Assembly (NCBI GenBank): GCA_964542765.1
Contig: CAZIVO010000028.1
Location: forward strand, 1 to 34,955
DNA from: CAZIVO01 sp964542765
GTDB taxonomy: Bacteria > Planctomycetota > UBA1135 > UBA2386
Length of the DNA: 34,955 bases
Direction: 5' to 3'
Shown here: positions 24,558-33,101 of the stretch, one piece after another
How positions within the stretch are numbered: position 1 is the first letter of the stretch
Layout: each line of letters starts with the position of its first letter
Position numbers and translations under genes: made by a program
The notes under the pieces: generated by a model
The model's input: only the letters and a program-made list of their open reading frames with translations
What the model was told of the DNA's origin: nothing
The model's database searches: none

Positions 24558-25699
24558 GCCTGCGCCCTCGCTTCAGCGCGGATGTAGCGCAAGAGTTTGA
24601 GACTGAAGTGCAGCAAGAGTCCCGCAGCGATCACCAAGCACGCATACAAGGGCCACTGATCGGCCGGGTTTCGCGACACCGCGAACTGAGAGAAGAGACG
24701 GTCATCAGGACCTGCACCCTCGGGCCCCCAAGACTCCTGATACATCACATACCCATCATGGCGCAGAGGCTCGTTCATCGAGATCTTGGTCTTCTGACTG
24801 TCATCACCGGAAATCTTGGTGATCTCACTCTCGAAAGACTTCGCCATCCCGGTACGGGGATGCAGGACACGGGTGAACTTGTCCAGGTGGACCTCAAAGG
24901 GGAGTCGCCACAACTGCTTGCGCAACTCTACACCCCACGTCCGCCCAGCGATCTCGACAACGTAAGGATAGCGGGAACCACTCCATAAAATTGTCTCATG
25001 GATCTTTCCGGATTCCTTTTCGCGCAGAACGAGTTGATGGCCAGCAAGGTCCAGTTCGGTCTTCATGTTTCGCCGCTTCGAACGAAGTCGGAAGCCCTTC
25101 GGATCGGTTGATCCATGGCCAGCAGCAACCACCGAACAGTTCGGCAAGTACCCGCTCACCACAAGATCGAAAGGCAGGGAGCCAGATGAGAAGGTCACCT
25201 CCCTGGCCAGGTTGGAACTCACGAACTGATTGTACGGGATCAGGTGCTCTTCGAACTCGCCGCCGCCCAGATCCTCGATCACCGCGATCTCCCAGTGGTG
25301 ATAGCTGCGGTATTCGCTCGATTGATCGCCCTCGAACAGCGCCATGCTGCCTTCATGAGAAAAGTAGTATTCGATGAAACCGCCGGACAAGAGCATCAGG
25401 ATCCCTACATGGGTGGTCAAAATTCCGATGCGAGACTTCGCCTTCTTGATCCTGACGATGCCGCCAACGACGAGGTTGATGAACAGCAGGCTGAGTAGAA
25501 GTTGCCCTCCGGGGAAGGGAACGCGCAACCAGCCCAATTCAAAGATCAGATAGAATGAGTCGAAATAGCGCTTCTGAACCTCGTAAAGCCCTTCGTCAAT
25601 CTGCGCCCAGGTGCCAGCAAAGGTCAAAACGAACAGACCCATCAAGATCAGACAGGTCAACCCGAAGGAAGACAGGGTATCGACGAGCTTGCTAACCAC
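24554..25699 (-). CDS. resB: Cytochrome c biogenesis protein ResB (Ccs1)
   Basis: ResB is the partner of CcsA in System II cytochrome c maturation and holds the apocytochrome near the haem channel. The protein has about 381 residues. Three N-terminal membrane segments (SFGLTCLILMGLFVLTFAGT, a second at QLLLSLLFINLVVGG, a third at GILTTHVGILMLLSGG) precede a large extracytoplasmic domain (about 125-345), and a final membrane helix lies before the C-terminus. I place the start at GTG 25699, with GGAGAT just upstream and an 8-base overlap with the lipoprotein gene; a TTG at 25729 would add 10 residues. It overlaps ccsA by 4 bases, so the two are coupled. Confidence 0.9.
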   Translation of the reverse strand: MVSKLVDTLSSFGLTCLILMGLFVLTFAGTWAQIDEGLYEVQKRYFDSFYLIFELGWLRVPFPGGQLLLSLLFINLVVGGIVRIKKAKSRIGILTTHVGILMLLSGGFIEYYFSHEGSMALFEGDQSSEYRSYHHWEIAVIEDLGGGEFEEHLIPYNQFVSSNLAREVTFSSGSLPFDLVVSGYLPNCSVVAAGHGSTDPKGFRLRSKRRNMKTELDLAGHQLVLREKESGKIHETILWSGSRYPYVVEIAGRTWGVELRKQLWRLPFEVHLDKFTRVLHPRTGMAKSFESEITKISGDDSQKTKISMNEPLRHDGYVMYQESWGPEGAGPDDRLFSQFAVSRNPADQWPLYACLVIAAGLLLHFSLKLLRYIRAEARAQA

Positions 25700-26759
25700 C
25701 GCCCATCTCCAAGGAACGACAGAATTCAAAGAAACGCGCCTTTTCCGCCACCACCAGAGTTCCCGGGCCCGTCATCTTGACGAACAAGGTAACACTACCG
25801 AGTGGGCACACCACTCCGATCATGCCCCAGTCCTTCCGCTTCGGCCCAGTCATCCCTTCAAACGTGCCGAGACCATGCACCCATGGGGCTTGCACTCCCA
25901 GAACATTCACCCGCGGCAAGGCCGCGACCGCAGCATTGCCCAGAGGCCCTTGCCCTATTTCCTTGCGCCATCGATTGAGATTGGCAGCAACTCCGCCAGC
26001 ACCGCCGGACAAAACGTAGACTGCACATTCGCCCTGGGCATCCGCGCCCATCGTGAAGGTCACCACCCGGAATTCGCTGCCGGATTCCTTCCGCTGCCAG
26101 CCCTCCGGCGATGACCACTTGATCCGACTGCGGTCAAAATCGGTTGTCGGCGACGGCGGCTCAGCGGCGATACGAACCGACTCGCAAAGGGCCAAGAAGC
26201 GGCTTCGCTCCTCATCCACTACGGTTGCAGGCCCTGTCATCTTCATGGTGATCATAGCCCGCGGTGCCTGCAGAAGCATCCCCAACAACTTCTGTCCGGC
26301 CCGCCCCTTGAAGGGTCCCTCGATTTCAACCAACGATGCATCCCGCCCGAAGAACTTCTTTTTGGGCAAGGACGAAATCTCATCGCTCGTGATAGCACTC
26401 TCCCCGAACTGTTGACGCCATCGATTAACATTGTCGTCAAGCGAACCACCGACAATCGACATGTAGCACTGGACGTCGTCGCGACCTGCCACCTTGAAGT
26501 TCGCATCTCGAAACTCCTGTTTCGGAAGCTCTTCCCAGGTCGCGGGCAGATCCCAGGAGAATGGCATGGCCCTCGAATCGACATCATCTTCCTTGGGAGC
26601 AAGCCCGAATCGCTTGGCATCATCGACCGGCCCCAGTCGACCGGACTGCTGGAATCGGCGCGAGTTCTCTATCTCGTAGCTGATCCCGCCGCCGTCACAG
26701 GACGCCAGCAGTACGCCGCCCAGCAAGACTCCCAAAGATGATAGCCTGATCACGACCAA
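25692..26759 (-). CDS. Lipoprotein with an internal domain duplication, linked to cytochrome c maturation genes
   Basis: I do not recognise the family. The N-terminus has a lipoprotein signal (GVLLGGVLLASC) with lipobox LASC, so the mature protein should be lipid-anchored. The body is two related domains (about 66-195 and 214-355). Both carry an N-R-W-R motif (112-115 and 262-265), and both end in a segment of the form MTGP.T.V..E..RF...C.S. The start is uncertain: TTG at 26759 (GAGGAA 8 bases upstream) gives a normal lipoprotein length, GTG at 26753 is close by, and GTG at 26810 directly follows the stop of the prenyl synthase gene. It overlaps resB by 8 bases. Context suggests a role in envelope redox or cytochrome biogenesis, but this is inference. 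Confidence 0.78.
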   Translation of the reverse strand: MVVIRLSSLGVLLGGVLLASCDGGGISYEIENSRRFQQSGRLGPVDDAKRFGLAPKEDDVDSRAMPFSWDLPATWEELPKQEFRDANFKVAGRDDVQCYMSIVGGSLDDNVNRWRQQFGESAITSDEISSLPKKKFFGRDASLVEIEGPFKGRAGQKLLGMLLQAPRAMITMKMTGPATVVDEERSRFLALCESVRIAAEPPSPTTDFDRSRIKWSSPEGWQRKESGSEFRVVTFTMGADAQGECAVYVLSGGAGGVAANLNRWRKEIGQGPLGNAAVAALPRVNVLGVQAPWVHGLGTFEGMTGPKRKDWGMIGVVCPLGSVTLFVKMTGPGTLVVAEKARFFEFCRSLEMGGG

Positions 26760-26810
26760 CCGAGTTTCCTCATCTCTTCTTCGAACACTTACAAAGCCGT
26801 AGTGGGTCAC

Positions 26811-27782
26811 CTACTGATCGCGATGCACGACGAATGTGGCAATCTGCTCCAGGGCCTCGCGCGCAGAGCTTTCGGGTAGAGAGGCCAGAGCGCTCCGACT
26901 GGCCGCAACACAGGCCCGAGCCTGATCCATCGAGTATGCCATCGCCCCATCCAGGTCAAACTCGGCACGAAAGCATGCTAACGCATCATCCTGTCCGGCC
27001 AGATTCTGGAGATAGTCCCGGGCATCGGGACGCTCGTTCAGCACGTGCAACAAGGGCAAGGTGAGTTTCCCGCTCATCAGGTCCGTCCCCAAAGACTTCC
27101 CGACCACCCCTTCTTCGCCTTCCAAATCCAGACAGTCATCGACGATCTGAAAGGCGATTCCCAACTGCATGCCGTAGGTGGCAAGCGCATCGAGTTGTTC
27201 CGGGTCACCGCCAGCGTAGTAGCCTCCCAGGCGACATGCTGTGGCGTAGAGGTAAGCGGTCTTGTCGGCAATGACCCGGTAGTACTGATCCTCGGTCCAA
27301 TCGAAGTCCAGTCGATGCAAGATCTGTATGATCTCACCCTGACAGATCGTTTGGGTGGCCTCGGCCAAGTGCCGACTGCAGGCTTGATCTTGCATGCTGA
27401 CCGACAGCTGGAACGCACGTGCGTAAATGTAGTCCCCCAGGAGGACCGCCGCCTCATTGCCATGCAGGCAGTTCGTGGTCGGCACCTGCCGACGCATGCC
27501 GGCATCGTCGAGAATATCGTCGTGCACCAGGGTTGCCGTATGTATCAACTCCACGACCTTGGCCACGGTCGTATGGTCAGCGGTCAAGGTCCCCACCGCC
27601 TTCCCCGAAAGCATGACCAGAGCAGGTCGGAGCTGCTTGCCTCGATATTGCTCCACATGCTCGATCAAAGCATGGAGTTCGGGCTCCTTCGGTCGAAGGT
27701 CATCCGCGAGCTCGACATTCATCTGCTCGAGTTCCGGTCGAACCAGAGCAGTGAGGTCCTGAAGATGTAGGGTCCGGGTCAC
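26811..27782 (-). CDS. Long-chain polyprenyl diphosphate synthase
   Basis: Condenses isopentenyl diphosphate onto an allylic starter to make a long all-trans prenyl chain, most often the quinone tail. The 323-residue protein shows the first Asp-rich motif at 88-92 (VHDDILDDAGMRR) and the second (QIVDDCLDLEG), with the catalytic Lys/Arg segment YRGKQLRP near 46-53. Residues just before the first motif are small (Ala83, Thr84) rather than aromatic, which points to a chain longer than C20. The start is GTG at 27782. tatA ends 6 bases upstream, and the lipoprotein gene follows at once. Confidence 0.9.
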   Translation of the reverse strand: MTRTLHLQDLTALVRPELEQMNVELADDLRPKEPELHALIEHVEQYRGKQLRPALVMLSGKAVGTLTADHTTVAKVVELIHTATLVHDDILDDAGMRRQVPTTNCLHGNEAAVLLGDYIYARAFQLSVSMQDQACSRHLAEATQTICQGEIIQILHRLDFDWTEDQYYRVIADKTAYLYATACRLGGYYAGGDPEQLDALATYGMQLGIAFQIVDDCLDLEGEEGVVGKSLGTDLMSGKLTLPLLHVLNERPDARDYLQNLAGQDDALACFRAEFDLDGAMAYSMDQARACVAASRSALASLPESSAREALEQIATFVVHRDQ

Positions 27783-27788
27783 GGCAGG

Positions 27789-28031
27789 CTAGCCGGGCTT
27801 TGCCGAATCTTGTTGCTGATCATGTTGCGGGTTTTGAGACACGCTCTCGCCGCTTGCCGGAGGAGGTAACTCTTGACCCTTCTTGTCCGGATCACCCTTC
27901 AAGCCCTTCTTGAACTCGACAATTCCACTGCCCAGCGATTTCGCCATGCCAGGAATGCGATGGGAAAACAGAAGGAGTGCGACCACCAAGACGATGAGCC
28001 ACTCATAGCCACTACCGAAGAATGCTACCAT
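27789..28031 (-). CDS. tatA: Twin-arginine translocase subunit TatA/E
   Basis: This small single-span protein forms the pore-like part of the Tat translocon, which exports folded, often cofactor-bearing proteins. The 80-residue protein has one N-terminal membrane helix (about 7-22, EWLIVLVVALLLFS) followed by the family hinge (HRIPGMAKSLG) and the amphipathic helix (GIVEFKKGLKG). A Gln/Lys-rich soluble tail ends the protein. The ATG at 28031 is preferred; the frame also opens with a TTG six bases upstream. tatB and tatC are not in this window. Confidence 0.9.
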   Translation of the reverse strand: MVAFFGSGYEWLIVLVVALLLFSHRIPGMAKSLGSGIVEFKKGLKGDPDKKGQELPPPASGESVSQNPQHDQQQDSAKPG

Positions 28032-28126
28032 GGGCAAAAAACCTACTCAGACAGATGAATTATTGCGCCAATCCAAGCAGAACGCCACCCTGTCCAAACA
28101 ACCACCTCTGTTTGCTCCAATTTCCA

Positions 28127-28573
28127 TTATTCGCCAGAATTATCCGTCCCGAGGTTCCTCTGAGCCCAATCGCGCCACGCAGCAGTATCCTCGCCCAAAT
28201 TCACCCCCGTGATCCGCGCAAGGTGCTCGATAGAAGTCGCACGCACCTTGGGATCGCCGGAACTCAAAGCCTCGATCAAGATCTCCACGGCCTGCCGCTT
28301 CTCGGCCGATCCAGCAGCCTCGCCGCCGCCAGCCATCGATGCCTGGAAGCCCCGCAAGGCCGTAATCAGCTGTAGAAAAGATTCCTGCATATGGCGGCGC
28401 GCAGCCTCCTGCACGAGCACCCACAAGCACAAGATTCCCAGGACTATCCGGATCACGAAATTCGAGCCCAGATTCTCCGCAATCCAGTCACTCCCGGGCA
28501 AAAACTCCTCGAACCACACCAGGAACGCCATTGCCACCAAGACGAGCGGAACGGACTGTCTCCACAGATTCAT
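28127..28573 (-). CDS. Small membrane protein with a HEAT-like C-terminus
   Basis: The 148-residue protein has two membrane helices (about 7-25 and 38-60), then a charged helix and a single HEAT-like unit. The unit begins with a helix (VEILIEALSSGDP) followed by KVRATSIEHLARITG and a Trp-containing end (AAWRDWAQRNLG). This D..VR..A...L...TG...W..W pattern is one I associate with planctomycetal HEAT proteins. It overlaps sucD by 4 bases (ATGA), so it is translated with the succinyl-CoA ligase. Function unknown; a membrane tether for a cytoplasmic partner is conceivable. Confidence 0.78.
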   Translation of the reverse strand: MNLWRQSVPLVLVAMAFLVWFEEFLPGSDWIAENLGSNFVIRIVLGILCLWVLVQEAARRHMQESFLQLITALRGFQASMAGGGEAAGSAEKRQAVEILIEALSSGDPKVRATSIEHLARITGVNLGEDTAAWRDWAQRNLGTDNSGE

Positions 28574-29457
28574 GATGGTCCCAGAAGTTCCTTCATCGTG
28601 ATTCCCAATACGCTGGGCGAATCAACGACCGTCACCCCGGCCGCCATCAGGGCGGCCTTCTTATCGGCCGCTGTTCCCTTCCCTCCGGAGATGATCGCCC
28701 CGGCATGCCCCATCCGCTTTCCTGGTGGTGCCGTCGCACCAGCAATGAAGGCCACCACCGGCTTGTCGACCTTCTCCTTGATGAAGGCTGCGGCTTCTTC
28801 CTCGGCGCTACCACCAATCTCACCGATCATGATGACGCCCGATGTCTCCGGATCCGCCTGAAAGAGTTCCAAACAGTCGATGAAGTTGGTGCCATTGATC
28901 GGATCGCCACCGATCCCCACGCATGTCGACTGACCCAGGCCGACGCATGTCAACTGCCAGACGGCCTCGTAGGTCAAGGTGCCGCTGCGCGATACCACTC
29001 CAATCTTGCCTGGCTTATGGATGTAAGCGGGCATGATCCCGATCTTGCAGCCAGCCTCCGCGGTTGTCGGCGTGATCACGCCGGGACAGTTAGGACCTAC
29101 CAAGCGACTCTTCGATCCACGCATGTAGGAACGCACCCAGGACATATCGATTACCGGAATCCCCTCCGTGATCGCCACGATAAGTTCAACGCCGGCATCA
29201 ACCGCCTCGCAGATAGCGTCCGCACAAAAGGCTGCCGGCACGTAGATCACCGATGCGGTCGCCCCCGTGCTCTCCACAGCATCGACGACCGTATTGAAGA
29301 CCGGGATTCCCTCGACCTCCTGACCTGACCTGCCCGGAGTCACCCCGGCGACCATGTTGGTCCCGTAAGCGACCGCATTGAGGCTATGAAAACTCCCAGC
29401 TTCGCCGGTAAGCCCCTGACAGATGACCTTCGTTCCCTCATCGACGAGGATGCTCAT
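28570..29457 (-). CDS. sucD: Succinyl-CoA ligase, alpha subunit
   Basis: The alpha subunit carries the CoA site and the phospho-histidine of succinyl-CoA ligase, which makes ATP or GTP in the TCA cycle. The 295-residue protein has the CoA-binding loop (QGLTGEAGSFHS near 14-25), the GVTPGRSGQ turn and the phospho-His H251 in MGHAGAIISGGKG. The start has GAGGG 7 bases upstream. It follows sucC after 19 bases and overlaps the HEAT membrane protein gene by 4 bases. Confidence 0.96.
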   Translation of the reverse strand: MSILVDEGTKVICQGLTGEAGSFHSLNAVAYGTNMVAGVTPGRSGQEVEGIPVFNTVVDAVESTGATASVIYVPAAFCADAICEAVDAGVELIVAITEGIPVIDMSWVRSYMRGSKSRLVGPNCPGVITPTTAEAGCKIGIMPAYIHKPGKIGVVSRSGTLTYEAVWQLTCVGLGQSTCVGIGGDPINGTNFIDCLELFQADPETSGVIMIGEIGGSAEEEAAAFIKEKVDKPVVAFIAGATAPPGKRMGHAGAIISGGKGTAADKKAALMAAGVTVVDSPSVLGITMKELLGPS

Positions 29458-29476
29458 GCCGATCCCTCACTGTAAA

Positions 29477-30637
29477 TCATTGCGTCATCGCCACGATCTT
29501 TTCGGCTGCCTCATCGAGTGATGAAGCCGTCTCCAAAGACAGGCCCGAAGTCTCCAGCAATTCCCGCCCCCTCTCGACATTGGTCCCTTCGAGCCTGACC
29601 ACGAGCGGCATCTCGAGTCGAACCTCGCGAGCCGCGGCCACCACTCCCTCAGCGATGACATCACACTTCATGATCCCACCAAAGATATTGACCAGAACCC
29701 CCTTAACGTTCGGATCGGACAAGATGATCTTGAAAGCGTTGGTCACCTGTTCCTTGTCAGCGCTGCCACCGACATCCAGGAAATAGGCCGGACTACCTCC
29801 CTTGAGTTGAATCACATCCATGGTGGCCAAGGCCAGACCTGCGCCATTGACCATGCAGCCGATATTGCCCTCGAGCGCGATGTAGTTGAGATCGTGCTTG
29901 TCAGCCTCGACTTCCTTTGGGTCCTCCTCGTTCAGGTCACGCAATTCGAGTAACTCACGGTGCCGGAACAGAGCATTGCTATCAAAATTGATCTTGGCAT
30001 CGAGTGCCACGACCTCTCCGCCCGGGGTGACGATCAAGGGATTGATCTCGAGCAAGGAACAGTCGAGTTCGACGAATGCCCTGGTCAGGCCAGCCATGAT
30101 CTTCATCGCCCCCTTCATGGCAGCCCCCGATAACCCCAATCCGATCGCCAACCGACGCATCTGAAAGGCCAGCATCCCCTTGGCGGGATGCAACACCTCG
30201 CGAAGAATAGCTTGGGGGCGCTCCTCGGCGAGAACTTCGATCTCGGTCCCACCCTCGGCCGAGGCGATCATGACCGGTGCCGCATGGCCTCTATCCATCG
30301 CAATGGCCATGTAGAGTTCCCTGTCGATCTCGGAGCCCCTCTCGACGTAAACCCGCTCGACAATGCGGCCTTGCGGACCGGTCTGGTGGGTCACCAGGGG
30401 CTTGCCCAGCATCCCTGTAGCCGCCTCCTCGGCTTCCTGGGCAGAGTGGACCAGTTTGACACCCCCACCCTTCCCTCGCCCTCCAGCGTGGATCTGCGCC
30501 TTCACCACGGCCAGCGGCGACGCCAGTTTCTCAAAGGCCGCCGCAGCGTCGGTTGCGGAGGTCGCCAGGATGCCCTCGGGAACCGGAACCCCAAACGATC
30601 GAAGGATTTCCTTGGCCTGATACTCGTGAATCTTCAT
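29477..30637 (-). CDS. sucC: Succinyl-CoA ligase, beta subunit
   Basis: The beta subunit binds succinate and nucleotide through an ATP-grasp fold. The 386-residue protein starts MKIHEYQAKEILRSFGVPVP, as in the family, with the glycine-rich loop GGRGKGGGVKL, a metal-binding ELDCSLLEINPL segment and the C-terminal NIFGGIMKCDVIAEG. It is the first gene of the long minus-strand cluster. A 127-base gap separates it from the dcd gene in the opposite direction. Confidence 0.96.
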   Translation of the reverse strand: MKIHEYQAKEILRSFGVPVPEGILATSATDAAAAFEKLASPLAVVKAQIHAGGRGKGGGVKLVHSAQEAEEAATGMLGKPLVTHQTGPQGRIVERVYVERGSEIDRELYMAIAMDRGHAAPVMIASAEGGTEIEVLAEERPQAILREVLHPAKGMLAFQMRRLAIGLGLSGAAMKGAMKIMAGLTRAFVELDCSLLEINPLIVTPGGEVVALDAKINFDSNALFRHRELLELRDLNEEDPKEVEADKHDLNYIALEGNIGCMVNGAGLALATMDVIQLKGGSPAYFLDVGGSADKEQVTNAFKIILSDPNVKGVLVNIFGGIMKCDVIAEGVVAAAREVRLEMPLVVRLEGTNVERGRELLETSGLSLETASSLDEAAEKIVAMTQ

Positions 30638-30764
30638 CGTTCGCGGGGAACCCTATCGGTGGCAGGACCATGAGCCAACATAGAAAACACAACCGATCAT
30701 CAGGAACTCTACTGTGACTATACTTCGGGAAACTAGACAGCACTCCGACTACCCTCGCACTCAC

Positions 30765-31886
30765 ATGAACGGCATCCTTGTCCAGCAGCAGATTCGCACC
30801 TTGGTGGAAGAGGGCTACCTGACCAGCAATCCATCGGTTTGCTCCACCCAGATCCAGCCAGCCAGTCTCGACCTCCGCCTGGCGACACGGGGCTATCGGG
30901 TACGAAGCGGCTTTCTTCCCGAAAACTGCACTGTCGCCGATCGCCTCGAAGACACCACTCTCTACACCTTCGATCTGACCGATGGCGCAGTCCTCGAGAA
31001 GGGGCACTGCTACATCATCCCACTGCTCGAGCGCATCGAAAAGCCACTGGACTACATGATCAGGGCAAACCCTCGGTCATCGACTGGCCGCCTCGATCTC
31101 TTCACCAGACTTCTTGCCGATCAAACCGGAAGATTTGCTCAAGTCCCCGCGGGTTACACCGGCCCTCTCTACATCGAAATCGTCCCGCGATCCTTCCCCG
31201 TCAAGGTGCGCACGGGCCTGAGCCTTTGCCAGATCCGCTTCACCATCGGCAATGCCATGCTCACCGATGCCGAGATCGCGCAGGAATACACACGTGAACC
31301 TCTCCTGTTCCGCGACGATGGTTCTCCCATCCCCCTGGAACAGGTCAAGATCGACGACGGTCTCTCCATGGGAATCGCCATCAAGTCTGATCGCGACCTT
31401 CGCGGACCCATCGGCTATGCCGCACGGCGCTACACCAACGTCATCGACATGTCCGAAGTCAACCGCTACGAATCATCTGCCTACTTCGAACCCATCTACG
31501 AGCCGAAGGACGATTACTACATCGTCGAACCCGAAGAGTTCTACATCTTTGCCAGCAAGGAGCGAATTCGCATCCCGCGAAATCTGGCTGCCGAGATGAT
31601 CGCCTATGACATCGACATAGGAGAGCTACGAACGAACTACGCGGGCTTCTTCGACAATGGCTTCGGTGGCGATACCGGTACGCGCGCCGTCCTCGAAGTC
31701 CGCCCACATGACGTGCCCTTCCTGGTGGAAGACGGTCAAGTCTTCTTCAAGTTGCAGTTCTTCAGAACCATGGAGACCCCCGAAATCTGCTATGGCGAAG
31801 GGGAATTGCAAAACCACTACCAGGGCCAAGGACTCAAACTCAGCCGACACTTCCGGCAGGCCGACGAGGCACAGGCCGGCCGCTGA
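30765..31886 (+). CDS. dcd: Long-form dCTP deaminase (2'-deoxycytidine 5'-triphosphate deaminase)
   Basis: Deaminates dCTP to dUTP, feeding thymidylate synthesis and keeping dUTP balanced. The protein has the two-domain architecture of the long Dcd class known from alphaproteobacteria (about 370 residues rather than about 190). The N-terminal half shows QPASLDLRLATRGYRVRSGF, NPRSSTGRLDLFTRL and the catalytic-type region VPAGYTGPLYIEIVP. The C-terminal half repeats the fold (NYAGFFDNGFGG, ending in the Dcd-like QNHYQGQGLKLSRHF). Start: the ATG at 30765 fits the family N-terminus (MNGIL). A GTG at 30714 with AGGA 8 bases upstream would add 17 residues, so the longer form is possible. Divergent from sucC. 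Confidence 0.88.
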   Translation: MNGILVQQQIRTLVEEGYLTSNPSVCSTQIQPASLDLRLATRGYRVRSGFLPENCTVADRLEDTTLYTFDLTDGAVLEKGHCYIIPLLERIEKPLDYMIRANPRSSTGRLDLFTRLLADQTGRFAQVPAGYTGPLYIEIVPRSFPVKVRTGLSLCQIRFTIGNAMLTDAEIAQEYTREPLLFRDDGSPIPLEQVKIDDGLSMGIAIKSDRDLRGPIGYAARRYTNVIDMSEVNRYESSAYFEPIYEPKDDYYIVEPEEFYIFASKERIRIPRNLAAEMIAYDIDIGELRTNYAGFFDNGFGGDTGTRAVLEVRPHDVPFLVEDGQVFFKLQFFRTMETPEICYGEGELQNHYQGQGLKLSRHFRQADEAQAGR

Positions 31887-31967
31887 TCCACACCGATCCA
31901 ACTTCCGGGGGTAGGGGCTCCCAAGAAGATGTGAATCCCTTATCCTGCGGGCTGATCCGGCCCCCCT

Positions 31968-31977
31968 GTGCCGGCAC
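31968..31977. promoter_or_regulatory. Perfect 10-base palindrome before the secreted-protein gene
   Basis: GTGCCGGCAC is self-complementary and lies 9 bases before the ATG at 31987, where a repressor or RNA hairpin could block translation or transcription. A weak -10-like TATCCT is at 31941. The rest of the 100-base gap (31887-31986) shows nothing I recognise. Confidence 0.25.
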
Positions 31978-31986
31978 TGGTGCATC

Positions 31987-33081
31987 ATGCTCAACAACCC
32001 TTCTGTTCGCATCTCTCTGTCTGCAGCCTCTGTCCTGATCACACTCGCACTGGTCACCGCACCAAGCCGTGCCCAGACTTGCTCGACGGGCCAACTGATC
32101 AAAAACGACATTCTTCCGGATGTGCCCAAGGGACCGGTCCGCTTCGGCATCGTCAAAGGCGTCTGTACAAATGACGCCATCATGTCGGTCTTCGATACCG
32201 GTGGCGCCGTCCAGGTCCACGAGGTCGCCGTGATGTTCGCAAACGCCAGCAGCACCCAGGGTGTGAAGGCCGTCGTCGACCTGGAGATCTACGATGGCAT
32301 CACATCGTCGCCCAGAGGCCAGTACACGATGGGGAAACTGGTCTACAAATCGAGCAAGCATGGCGGCGGCAACCTGCAGATCCAGAGTCAAGGCATCAAC
32401 AACTACAAACTTCCCACACCGGTGAGGGTGACATCGGGCAAGCTCGTCATCGGCTACCGACTGGTGCAGAACACGTCAGCCGGCAATTGCACGATCGGTT
32501 ACAGCACCAGTTTTTGCGTCGACGCGAACCCGACGACTCCTTGTCCTAGAGACATCAACGTCATCGACGACCCAACCAATAACCATCGCTACTTCGATCC
32601 GATGGTCTACATGGGCTACGGTCGCGCCCTGTGCAACCATCCCATCCGAATCATCCAAGGAAGCTGGATCATCCGCGCCTGCATCAAGCCGGAAGTCTCC
32701 GTGACCTGGTCAGGGAATGCGACGCCCGGTGGCTTCGTCTCCTTGAAGTTCATCGCGCCAGGCAATGCCGGCAATGACTACATCGCTCTCGTCGGTGGCG
32801 CCGCCAAGCGATCGCAGACGCCATGGGGTTCGATACCTCTCGATCCAAACGATCAACTGTTCCTGTGCTTCCTCGATGCCTGCCGTTCATCGATGTTGCT
32901 CGGAGGAATCGGCAAAATCGATGCGAGCGGCAATGCCTTCGGTGCCATACGCATCCCTAATCTTCCTGTCCTCAGGAACTCAGGGCTCACCATGCGTGCC
33001 ATGTTCGTGACCTACAAGGCCCCCATCTTCGCTCCCTGGATTGCAGTCTCGGGAGCCAGCAAGCCCATCGTCATCAACTGA
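31987..33081 (+). CDS. Secreted protein with a planctomycete-type C-terminal beta domain
   Basis: The 364-residue precursor has a Sec signal peptide (cleavage after PSRAQ, near residue 29). The mature part has six or more cysteines (C31, C54, later C157, C166, C173, C208 region), likely disulfide-bonded. The last 130 residues run TPGGFVSLKFIAPGNAGNDY, then IPLDPNDQLFLCF, GKIDASGNAFGAIRIPN and a final strand. This shape (a G-rich start, an L/I-P-L-D turn, a D-A-S-G-x-A stretch and a C-terminal V-I) resembles a beta domain I recall as abundant in secreted planctomycete proteins. Function is not assigned. No Shine-Dalgarno is evident. Confidence 0.75.
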   Translation: MLNNPSVRISLSAASVLITLALVTAPSRAQTCSTGQLIKNDILPDVPKGPVRFGIVKGVCTNDAIMSVFDTGGAVQVHEVAVMFANASSTQGVKAVVDLEIYDGITSSPRGQYTMGKLVYKSSKHGGGNLQIQSQGINNYKLPTPVRVTSGKLVIGYRLVQNTSAGNCTIGYSTSFCVDANPTTPCPRDINVIDDPTNNHRYFDPMVYMGYGRALCNHPIRIIQGSWIIRACIKPEVSVTWSGNATPGGFVSLKFIAPGNAGNDYIALVGGAAKRSQTPWGSIPLDPNDQLFLCFLDACRSSMLLGGIGKIDASGNAFGAIRIPNLPVLRNSGLTMRAMFVTYKAPIFAPWIAVSGASKPIVIN

Positions 33082-33101
33082 GAACCGGTGCAACAAGACG
33101 C

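Noticed and set aside
30660..30675. Sigma-54-like TGGCA...GAGC before dcd
   Set aside because: The GG-GC spacing is off by one and the -12 element lacks TTGC.
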